Below, piece by piece: positions 1-5,767 of a DNA stretch of 5,767 bases. Every line of letters begins with the position of its first letter. The first letter of the stretch is position 1. Position numbers and translations under genes: made by a program. The DNA is from CAMCFD01 sp965661355 (GTDB lineage: Bacteria; Pseudomonadota; Alphaproteobacteria; Rickettsiales; UBA1997), in contig CBFIDI010000070.1 in the NCBI GenBank assembly GCA_965661355.1, forward strand, positions 1 to 5,767. The letters run 5' to 3'. A model generated the notes under the pieces. The model was not told the origin of the DNA, did no database searches, and worked only from the letters and a program-made list of their open reading frames with translations.

Positions 1-1328
1 GTTATATCCATAAGGTCGTTAATAAATTGTAGCGATTCATTGGCGCATAAATATATTTCGTCAATGGCATTTTCTTCATTGCTTATTTCTTCATTTTTAA
101 TCATGTTGCAATATGATAGAATTGCCGATAGCGGGTTGCGGATATCATGTGAAATAGCGGATAAAAACTCGGTTTTATTAAAATTTTCTTGGGCTATTTT
201 ATTATTTGCCTCTTTTAGTTGGTCTATAAGGTCTTTTTCGCGCGACAGTAAACCCTTAAGCATTTCTAGGGCTTTGTAAAGCTCTTCTAGTTCTTTGCCA
301 CTTGGTTTTTGTATTTGAAAATTAAAATCTTTTTGAGATATTTTTTTTGCCAATATTGACAAATTAGAAACTGGGTCAACTATTTTTGCGTAAATATTTT
401 TAAATAAAATTATACAAAATATCATGATCAAAAATATCGCAACTATTTGTTTGAATAATATATCTATTAATTTGCCATGATATGAATCTTGGTTATAAAA
501 CAAAACATACGAAATAGGATATCCATCTATTTTTTGAATGTAAGAATTAACGCCGCCATATATCAAGCTTTGGCTCGATATTTTTTTGCTATTGATAGAT
601 TTATCAAAAAATATACTTTTGATTTTGTTTTTAATATATTGTGTATTTTGCGTGTCCATATTTTCAGAATAAGAAATAAAATTGCCATTGTAAAGAAGGG
701 CGAAGCCAATATTTTTGTCGGCAATTGAATTTTCTAATTTTGAAATAAGCTTTTCTATGTCAAGGCCAAAAATTAATGTTCCAGCGTAATTCCCGCTATC
801 TGAAAAAATTCCAATTCCAACCGGAATTATGTATCGGTGCGATAAGGCGCCGTAGACTGGCTGGCCCATTGTTATTTTGTTGTAACTTTTTCTGGTGATT
901 TTAAGGTAATCTCTGTGCGAAACATCGACGGGCTTTGGTAATATTCCTGATGCGCTGTCAATTGTCATTTTATTTTTGCTGTCAATCCATGAAAACGCAT
1001 TCCAGCTAAGTGCAGTGGTGGCTTGGTTGTTGACTGAAGATGTAAAATCTGACAATAAATTTTTAATCGCCAGTTTATCATCATAAATTTCTGAAAGTTG
1101 TTGCGAAGTGTAATGTAATTGATATTTTATGTAATCTGTATCGTAGTTGGTAATTTTCTCAATTTGATTAGCTTTATTTTCTATTTGCGAATCTATTTCT
1201 TTTTTCTGCTGCGATATTGAAATATAAATAGTAATCGATCCTATTATTAATATTGAAATTAAAGCATAGCGATAAATTGCCACGAAATTCTTTATTAATG
1301 AAGATATGCTGAAAATTGATTTTAACAT
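1..1328 (-). CDS. Membrane sensor histidine kinase, dCache-like sensor + HAMP + HisKA (partial, runs off left edge)
   Basis: Two-component sensor kinase that should detect an extracytoplasmic signal and autophosphorylate on histidine. The frame is open from ATG at 1328-1326 to the left edge (442 codons, no stop in window). Visible parts: membrane segment at residues about 19-39; an extracytoplasmic region at about 40-290 resembling a double-PAS dCache sensor (W109, W114, D116, HRDY at 138-141, GQPVYG at 155-160, IIPVGIGIF at 167-175, then a second, weaker PAS-like half with ALLYNGNFI); second membrane segment at about 293-312; HAMP linker with DP at 318-319; a charged, probably coiled-coil stretch at about 350-385; then the HisKA H-box SHDIRNPL with phospho-acceptor His394. 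The ATP-binding HATPase domain must lie left of the window. The start is supported by an AAGGA Shine-Dalgarno. It follows the racemase-like gene by 48 bases and shares its high ATA use. The ligand and the partner response regulator cannot be seen. The kinase class is clear; the sensor subtype is less so. Confidence 0.9.
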   Translation of the reverse strand, partial: MLKSIFSISSLIKNFVAIYRYALISILIIGSITIYISISQQKKEIDSQIENKANQIEKITNYDTDYIKYQLHYTSQQLSEIYDDKLAIKNLLSDFTSSVNNQATTALSWNAFSWIDSKNKMTIDSASGILPKPVDVSHRDYLKITRKSYNKITMGQPVYGALSHRYIIPVGIGIFSDSGNYAGTLIFGLDIEKLISKLENSIADKNIGFALLYNGNFISYSENMDTQNTQYIKNKIKSIFFDKSINSKKISSQSLIYGGVNSYIQKIDGYPISYVLFYNQDSYHGKLIDILFKQIVAIFLIMIFCIILFKNIYAKIVDPVSNLSILAKKISQKDFNFQIQKPSGKELEELYKALEMLKGLLSREKDLIDQLKEANNKIAQENFNKTEFLSAISHDIRNPLSAILSYCNMIKNEEISNEENAIDEIYLCANESLQFINDLMDI

Positions 1329-1337
1329 TGCTTATAT

Positions 1338-1342
1338 TCCTT
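1338..1342 (-). promoter_or_regulatory. Shine-Dalgarno of the histidine kinase gene
   Basis: On the minus strand AAGGA lies 9 bases before the ATG at 1328, a good spacing. The other three genes in the window lack an AGGA-type site at this distance, so this is the best ribosome binding site here. It fixes the kinase start and suggests translation independent of the gene just upstream. Confidence 0.65.
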
Positions 1343-1376
1343 TTTAACTATTTATTGCTTTGATTGTCTCATAAAT

Positions 1377-3020
1377 TTAAGCGCTAGTAACTCTGTCTTG
1401 GTTGATTTCTAATTTTCCTCCTACTGCTTCCTGAGCTGAATTTGATGGTCGCTGATCTTTTTGTTTGGCCAATATTGGGTTAGTGACTTCGCTGTTTCTA
1501 AAGTCTTGACTGGGTTCGATTTGGGTCTGAGACTTTTTAATGGCAAATACCGATGGGTCAAGCAACATTTCTTCAGAATATGTTAAAGGGCTTACTTTAA
1601 GGCCGTAAGATATTGGTAATTCTGTGCAGGCAAGAAATGTGAAGCAATCTTTATTTTCTTCGATAGATTTTATTTCTTTAATAACGCCAGAAATAATTTC
1701 TTGCGCTTTTTTGTATTCACCTGCTTTTACCAGGTAAATTGCGTCCATTATTCTTTGCTGCTGTTCTTTATTTGTTTTTACAAATTCTAATTTCGAATTG
1801 CTAAAATGCTTATCTTTATATTCCTGATAAATGCCACAATAACCGCCAGCATCAACGCCAACCGTAGAATTTGTGCCAAGTATTATTATTCTTGTTTTAT
1901 CATTTTTGATAAAATTTTCAATTGACGAGTGACGATAATCTATTACTGCATTCTTTAAAGACGGCTTGGCTTCGGCAAAATATTCGTCTAGTCTTTGATG
2001 CGCAGTATTGCAGGGTATTATAATTCTTTGGTCAACGCCAATTTGCTCAAGCCAACTTACTAAAGATTTGTAATAAGGCACATAAGAAGGGCCTTGATCT
2101 GTTTCAAATCGATATTTTCCAGGGGTGCCATTTAGCGAAATATGCAAAAATGACATATTTTCATCTGCGGCTCTTAGGCAAAAACAAGCGCTAGCAGAAG
2201 GTCCGGCGCCACCAATAATAGTATTTATTTTTGAGTTATGAAAAAATCTTTTGTAATCTGTGTCCGATATTTCTGTTCTTTGTTGCCTTGCTTGTTGGTC
2301 TTGCGTAATAAAATCTAAAGTTTCAGAAGTTAAAGATAATGCTTTTGCATCATAGTCATATTTATTTGGCGCAGAATCTTCTTTGGTGAATTGACAGCAT
2401 TTGTCTAATATTTTTCGGGCAAATTCTTTTCTATCTTCTTCTTGTTCTAGGTCGCTATTGTGTATTATGTAAGAATTTTGAAATGGACCTAATTCTTTAA
2501 TCAATTTCAAAGTCCTAGATTCAGCTGTCATTTTTGGTACCACAGCTAAAATATCACAGCCGTAATCTCGGCATATTTTGGCGTAATTAATCAGGTCTTC
2601 TGTAGCGCTTTCTGTACTTTTAGGTCTTGCGCCAATTGCGACAATATCAGGAATTTGTTGATCGTCCTTTAAATCATATTCTTCATTTGCTATTTTTATT
2701 AAAGACAAGTTTAGTTGCGCTACTATTTTTGGGTCAAGACCAACAATAGCAATTGTTGGGCGCTGATATTTTCTGTTTTTTAGCCTTTTACCATCGCACT
2801 TTCTTTTGTTGAGAATTAAAAGCTTTAACGCTTTGGCCATGGCTTGTCTACTTGAAGCGGCCGCATCTGCTGATAATGGTCTTGGTACAGGTGAATCTGA
2901 CTTTGAAGGTGGGTCAGATTTATCATTGTGGTTGCTAACAGAATCTTTTTGTTGCGCTAATAATATTTCGCTTGTGGTTTGTTTGCTAATGTCGGTTTGA
3001 TCTTCTGGGGTTACTGGCAT
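1377..3020 (-). CDS. Aspartate/glutamate racemase-superfamily protein with extra degenerate N-terminal half-domain
   Basis: Predicted cofactor-independent, two-cysteine racemase; this superfamily includes aspartate, glutamate and hydantoin racemases and maleate isomerase, so the substrate is open. The complete domain covers residues about 264-495: glycine-rich start IIGGAGPSAS (268-277), first catalytic block PCNTAH with Cys337, second-half start IIILGTNST (378-386), and second block ACTELP with Cys465. Both cysteines are present, so activity is plausible. The protein is 547 residues against roughly 230 for a typical family member. Residues about 88-192 look like another copy of the first racemase half (IAIVGLDPKIV, then GCDILAVVPKMTAE), with Lys163 where the cysteine should be. 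Residues 1-60 and 496-547 are polar, Ser/Gln/Asp/Pro-rich and probably disordered; no signal peptide or membrane segment is seen. The first ATG is taken because the frame is open from it; no clear Shine-Dalgarno precedes it, and Met61 (codon 2840-2838) is an alternative. ATA supplies 20 of 47 Ile codons, unlike nuoD upstream. Confidence 0.85.
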   Translation of the reverse strand: MPVTPEDQTDISKQTTSEILLAQQKDSVSNHNDKSDPPSKSDSPVPRPLSADAAASSRQAMAKALKLLILNKRKCDGKRLKNRKYQRPTIAIVGLDPKIVAQLNLSLIKIANEEYDLKDDQQIPDIVAIGARPKSTESATEDLINYAKICRDYGCDILAVVPKMTAESRTLKLIKELGPFQNSYIIHNSDLEQEEDRKEFARKILDKCCQFTKEDSAPNKYDYDAKALSLTSETLDFITQDQQARQQRTEISDTDYKRFFHNSKINTIIGGAGPSASACFCLRAADENMSFLHISLNGTPGKYRFETDQGPSYVPYYKSLVSWLEQIGVDQRIIIPCNTAHQRLDEYFAEAKPSLKNAVIDYRHSSIENFIKNDKTRIIILGTNSTVGVDAGGYCGIYQEYKDKHFSNSKLEFVKTNKEQQQRIMDAIYLVKAGEYKKAQEIISGVIKEIKSIEENKDCFTFLACTELPISYGLKVSPLTYSEEMLLDPSVFAIKKSQTQIEPSQDFRNSEVTNPILAKQKDQRPSNSAQEAVGGKLEINQDRVTSA

Positions 3021-3091
3021 TTTTTAGGCTTTAATAATCTTTGATTAATCTGATTTTAAAACAATTAATAATTTTTAATATTAAATAGTTA
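3021..3091 (-). other. 71-base nuoD/racemase spacer
   Basis: Very AT-rich gap between the nuoD stop and the racemase-like start. It holds a perfect 12-base palindrome, TTTAATATTAAA, at 3074-3085, just after the nuoD stop in the direction of transcription. In sequence this rich in A and T it could be chance; the stem has no G or C and no strong T tract follows, so it is not called a terminator. No convincing -35/-10 pair was found for the racemase gene, so whether that gene has its own promoter or is read from nuoD cannot be decided. Confidence 0.3.
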
Positions 3092-4297
3092 CTATCGATC
3101 AATTTCACCAAAAACAATATCTTGGGTTGAAATTATTGTTACAACATCAGACATCATATGACCCTTAAGCATGAAATCCATTGCTTGCAAATGTGCAAAG
3201 CCCGGGGCGCGAATTCTGCAGCGATGAGGCTTATTCGATCCATCAGAAATTAAATAAACGCCAAATTCACCTTTTGGTGCCTCAACACATCCATAAGTCT
3301 CGCCTTCATCAACATGGTAACCTTCGGTGTAAAGCTTAAAGTGATGAATTATTGCCTCCATCGATTCTTTCATTTCAGACCTTCTTGGTGGTGCAATTTT
3401 GCCGTCACCGGTAATTACTTCGCCTTTTTCTGGCATTTTTTCAAGACATTGCTTGATAATTTTGATTGATTCATGCATCTCGATAATTCTGATGAGGTAG
3501 CGATCGTAAGAGTCGCCATTTTTACCAATTGGAATGTCAAAATCTAATTGGTCGTAAACTTCGTAAGGCTGAGATTTGCGCAAATCCCATGCAACACCAG
3601 AGCCACGAAGCATTGGTCCAGAAAAACCCCAATCAAGAGCGTCTTGCTTTGAAACAATGCCAATTTCACACATTCTTTGTTTGAAAATTCTATTTTCGGT
3701 TAACAGGTTTTCCATGTCTCCCAAAATTTTCGGGAAATTTTCGGCAAAATCCATGATTTCTTCCTTAAGCCCATCTGGCATGTCTTGATGAACTCCGCCT
3801 GGTCTAAAATAGGCCGCATGCATTCTTGAGCCGCTAACCTTTTCGTAAAAGCCCATCATTTTTTCTCGTTCTTCAAACATCCACAAAAGTGGAGTCATGG
3901 CGCCAATGTCAATGCCTTGCGTAGTAATTGCCATTAAATGATTTAAAATTCGTGTAATTTCTGAAAATAAAACACGAATATATTTGGCCTTTAAAGGAAC
4001 TTCACAGCCCAAAAGTTGCTCTGTGGCCAGTGCAAAAGCATGTTCTTGGCACATAGGAGAAACATAATCTAGGCGGTCAAAATAAGGAACAGCCTGAAGG
4101 TAAGTTTTATGTTCAATAAGCTTTTCGGTGCCGCGGTGCAAAAGGCCAATATGAGGGTCAGCATGCGTAATTACTTCGCCATCCATCTCAAGAATAAGAC
4201 GCAAAACCCCATGAGCCGCCGGATGTTGCGGACCAAAGTTGATTTTCATGTTCTTTTCTTCGCTTGTTTTCGCGTCGCGTGTTGTAACTTCTAGCAT
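3092..4297 (-). CDS. nuoD: NADH-quinone oxidoreductase subunit D (complex I 49-kDa subunit)
   Basis: Peripheral-arm subunit of the proton-pumping NADH:quinone oxidoreductase; with NuoB it forms the quinone-binding site near the inner membrane. At 401 residues it is full length and shows the family blocks in order: GPQHPAAHGVLRL (22-34), HADPHIGLLHRGTEKLIEHK (45-64), YFDRLDYVS (72-80), RILNHL, PLLWMFEEREK, SGSRMHAAYFRPGG, WGFSGPMLRGSG, the C-terminal APGFAHLQ, and the end GEIDR. By spacing, His29 and Tyr78 correspond to the quinone-site His59 and Tyr108 of the bovine subunit, so the site looks intact. The ATG at 4297 has no clear Shine-Dalgarno; Met17 (codon 4249-4247) lies directly before the conserved core, but short N-terminal leaders are common in alphaproteobacterial NuoD, so the longer form is kept. 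Unusually, neither nuoC nor nuoE is adjacent: a carboxypeptidase gene lies 302 bases upstream and a racemase-like gene 71 bases downstream. Ile codons are mostly ATT (ATA 2 of 34). Confidence 0.98.
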   Translation of the reverse strand: MLEVTTRDAKTSEEKNMKINFGPQHPAAHGVLRLILEMDGEVITHADPHIGLLHRGTEKLIEHKTYLQAVPYFDRLDYVSPMCQEHAFALATEQLLGCEVPLKAKYIRVLFSEITRILNHLMAITTQGIDIGAMTPLLWMFEEREKMMGFYEKVSGSRMHAAYFRPGGVHQDMPDGLKEEIMDFAENFPKILGDMENLLTENRIFKQRMCEIGIVSKQDALDWGFSGPMLRGSGVAWDLRKSQPYEVYDQLDFDIPIGKNGDSYDRYLIRIIEMHESIKIIKQCLEKMPEKGEVITGDGKIAPPRRSEMKESMEAIIHHFKLYTEGYHVDEGETYGCVEAPKGEFGVYLISDGSNKPHRCRIRAPGFAHLQAMDFMLKGHMMSDVVTIISTQDIVFGEIDR

Positions 4298-4599
4298 CTT
4301 GGGTTTGGTTTATTAGTAACAATAAAAATACAGCTTACAGAATATTTAAAAAAACATAAAAAAGCAAACATTTTCTTAATTTGATGTTAAGATTTATTAA
4401 GTAATAAAATTCTTAAAATTAGTCAGATAAGAAATATTAAAAATTAATTTTGCACGACTTGCTTTTCTGGTATTATTGAGTCAAATTAATTAAAATTTTT
4501 GCTTGAAGTTTACGAATAATAAATTGAAGTTAAAACAAAAAAATAATATTAAAATACGCTTTTTAACCTAAGAAAAGGTCTTGAATTGCGAAAATTTAA
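4298..4599. other. 302-base AT-rich intergenic region, probable 5' region of nuoD
   Basis: No credible gene on either strand and no tRNA-like fold was found. Because nuoD is not behind nuoC, its promoter probably lies here, but no good paired -35/-10 was found. The best -35-like element on the minus strand is TTGACT at 4484-4479, and it lacks a good -10 at 16-18 bases. Around 4374-4416 there are four copies of TTAAG or its complement CTTAA (4375-4379, 4387-4391, 4397-4401, 4412-4416). They form two possible small hairpins: a 6-bp stem at 4374-4379/4387-4392 and a 5-bp stem at 4397-4401/4412-4416. These could be operator half-sites or chance in AT-rich DNA. Confidence 0.5.
4537..4566 (-). terminator. 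Weak candidate terminator after the LD-carboxypeptidase gene
   Basis: On the minus strand, about 33 bases after the stop codon, TTAAAA pairs with TTTTAA (4566-4561 with 4554-4549) across a 6-base loop, followed by a T-rich run ending in seven T's (4543-4537). The layout fits a Rho-independent terminator, but the 6-bp stem contains only A-T pairs and would be weak, and such patterns arise easily by chance here. A 4-bp ACCT/AGGT stem lies just before it. If it works, it would separate the carboxypeptidase transcript from nuoD. Confidence 0.25.
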
Positions 4600-5646
4600 T
4601 TAAACAATTTGAATAAATCGCCCATTTTCAATAATTCCATCATGACCAATAATAACCATCATGTTATTTTCACTGTGTCCAATTGATTTTTCTTTATCTT
4701 CAAAAACCGCAATTTCTAAACCGCGATCTTCAATATTTTTTACCAATTTTTCAATTGCCATTCTAATGCGTTTTTTCTTATTTTCATGAATAATAAATTG
4801 AGTAAAATTACCCAATAAAATTGCTTTTGGAATTTGTTTTTTATTAACAAAAACCTGCAAAAAATGTTCAAAAAAACGATCCAACCTTTCGCCATTTTCG
4901 TAAATGTCTTCAAGTAATAAAATTTTATCTTGAAAATTAATTTCATCAACAGTTGAAAATGTTTGAAAAATTACAGCGCAACATCCGCCGACTAATTCTC
5001 CCTCAATATTTTTAGAGTTTTTGGCAATTTTATTTAGCGAATCTAGTTCGTAAGAAATCACGCCAAAATTCTTTTTATTATTTTCTGTTAATCGCTTTGC
5101 CAGCGAATTTTCTGTTACTTCACCATTTAAATTTTGCAAATCATTTCTTTTGCCAAAAACGAAATCTAAAAGTAATTTTTCGCTTTTTTTTGTAACTTTT
5201 CCTTGGCTTAATTGAGTTAAAATTGAACCGTAAATTATTTTCCAGCCCCATTTTCTGGCTAAAAATCCACCAAGCGAAGTTAAGTCGCTAAAGCCGATGA
5301 ATAATTTATTTTGGGCGATTTTCTTTTCAGTAATCAAAATTTCAATTAAATCCGAGCTTGCGTAACCGCCCCGAACACACCAAATTGCACTTGAATCTTG
5401 CGCTGTCAAAGCCATTTTTAATTGCTTAAAGCGTAAATTTCTGTCAAGTGAAAATAAATGATTGGGTTTTTTTGCCAAAACCAGCTGATCTTTCAAAAAA
5501 AATCGTGCTTTTAGTTCGTATTTTGCTAAAAAATCAACAATTTTTTTAAATTCAGTCCTAGAAATTGGACTAGAAGGTGAAATTAAATCAATTAAATCAC
5601 CTTTTTTAAGGGATTTTAGGTTTGATTTTTGTATTATTTCTAACAT
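4600..5646 (-). CDS. LD-carboxypeptidase, peptidase family S66 (LdcA-like)
   Basis: Predicted cytoplasmic serine peptidase that removes the terminal D-alanine from murein tetrapeptides (L,D bond) during peptidoglycan recycling. Family marks in order: N-terminal KKGDLIDLISPSSP (14-27); IWCVRGGYAS (88-97); nucleophile elbow GFSDLTS with Ser120; the usual glycine block here read as LVGGCCAVI (218-226); ILLLEDIYE (242-250) with Glu246 and the following LDRFF; and GHSENN (323-328) with His324. Ser120, Glu246 and His324 match the Ser-Glu-His triad of LdcA, so the enzyme looks active. No signal peptide is present, as expected. At 348 residues it is longer than the usual 300-310, the excess being a Lys/Asn-rich stretch at about 165-215. 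The first ATG gives the conserved N-terminus, but the upstream bases (AACATAAAAA) hold no Shine-Dalgarno. Related S66 members cleave other substrates, such as microcin C7 derivatives (MccF), so the exact role is inferred. Ile codons are mostly ATT (ATA 3 of 37). Confidence 0.93.
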   Translation of the reverse strand: MLEIIQKSNLKSLKKGDLIDLISPSSPISRTEFKKIVDFLAKYELKARFFLKDQLVLAKKPNHLFSLDRNLRFKQLKMALTAQDSSAIWCVRGGYASSDLIEILITEKKIAQNKLFIGFSDLTSLGGFLARKWGWKIIYGSILTQLSQGKVTKKSEKLLLDFVFGKRNDLQNLNGEVTENSLAKRLTENNKKNFGVISYELDSLNKIAKNSKNIEGELVGGCCAVIFQTFSTVDEINFQDKILLLEDIYENGERLDRFFEHFLQVFVNKKQIPKAILLGNFTQFIIHENKKKRIRMAIEKLVKNIEDRGLEIAVFEDKEKSIGHSENNMMVIIGHDGIIENGRFIQIV

Positions 5647-5767
5647 TTTTTATGTTTGTAAAGTTAATTTTAAAATTATTTTTAGCCAAATATTTTTTAC
5701 CTAAAATAAATGTTCTTCTTTGTAAAAAAATCAATAATTACGCCAATATTTTCATCTTAAATTTCAC
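5647..5767. other. Right-edge region without an assignable gene
   Basis: AT-rich leader upstream of the carboxypeptidase gene. On the minus strand two short readings are possible. One runs from the edge for nine codons to a TAA at 5740-5738 and could be the tail of an upstream gene. The other, in a different frame, encodes DENIGVIIDFFTKKNIYFR and then a stop, but is preceded by an in-frame TAA. Neither is long enough to call. No convincing promoter or Shine-Dalgarno was found. Confidence 0.3.

Noticed and set aside
40..279. Plus-strand open frame of 79 codons
   Set aside because: It lies wholly opposite the HAMP/HisKA part of the kinase, whose motifs (HAMP, SHDIRNPL) are clear on the minus strand; the plus-strand peptide has no recognisable features.
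489..728. Plus-strand open frame of 79 codons
   Set aside because: Antisense shadow of the sensor region of the kinase; no motif and no Shine-Dalgarno of note.
2857..2864. GCGGCCGC (a NotI site) in very AT-rich DNA, as a sign of a cloning or vector junction
   Set aside because: It encodes Ala-Ala within an Ala-rich stretch (ADAAASS) in an uninterrupted frame, and the flanks show no vector-like sequence or composition break.
2806..3000. Plus-strand open frame of 64 codons
   Set aside because: Antisense to the low-complexity N-terminus of the racemase-like protein; the minus frame continues into a clear domain.
3576..3788. Plus-strand open frame of 70 codons
   Set aside because: Antisense to the conserved core of nuoD.
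4109..4294. Plus-strand open frame of 61 codons
   Set aside because: Antisense to the conserved N-terminal part of nuoD.
4298..4599. Possible tRNA or riboswitch in the longest intergenic gap
   Set aside because: Searched by eye for a T-loop GTTC-type block, paired acceptor ends and conserved riboswitch cores; none was found, and G+C is too low for a stable fold.
4740..4949. Minus-strand open frame of 69 codons in another frame
   Set aside because: Lies inside the carboxypeptidase gene, which carries the Glu246 motif in the true frame; the alternative peptide is a Lys/Phe/Ile-rich product of AT-rich sequence.
5662..5738. Small minus-strand reading of about 30 codons overlapping the carboxypeptidase start
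   Set aside because: Would need a TTG start, has no Shine-Dalgarno, and the Lys/Asn/Phe-rich product is what AT-rich noncoding DNA gives.

Overview
The window is strongly A+T-rich. It carries four protein-coding genes, all on the minus strand. NuoD (GPQHPAAHG, LHRGTEKL and YFDRLDYVS blocks, ending in GEIDR) is of the alphaproteobacterial/mitochondrial type. Together with the low G+C this suggests an AT-rich alphaproteobacterium, plausibly of the Rickettsiales kind. That placement is an inference from one conserved protein and base composition. No tRNA, rRNA, CRISPR array, insertion sequence or clear phage gene was seen.

In the direction of transcription (right to left) the layout is: a short right-edge stretch with no assignable gene (5647-5767); an LD-carboxypeptidase of the S66 family (5646-4600); a 302-base AT-rich spacer; nuoD, the 49-kDa subunit of respiratory complex I (4297-3092); a 71-base spacer; a 547-residue aspartate/glutamate racemase-superfamily protein with extra domains (3020-1377); a 48-base spacer; and a membrane-bound sensor histidine kinase (1328 to beyond the left edge). 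The kinase has no stop inside the window, so it must be read as an open, partial gene.

The four genes do not form an obvious pathway. nuoD lies away from its usual nuoC and nuoE neighbours. The carboxypeptidase and the racemase could both touch peptidoglycan or D-amino acid metabolism, but that link is weak. The kinase starts close behind the racemase and has a good Shine-Dalgarno, so those two may be co-transcribed.

Two observations stand out. First, the racemase-like protein appears to carry an additional half racemase domain at its N-terminus, in which the PCNTAH catalytic block has become PKMTAE, ahead of a complete two-cysteine racemase domain. Second, isoleucine codon use splits the window in two. 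By hand count ATA makes up 32 of 67 Ile codons in the kinase fragment and 20 of 47 in the racemase, but only 2 of 34 in nuoD and 3 of 37 in the carboxypeptidase. This suggests different histories or selection for the left and right halves.
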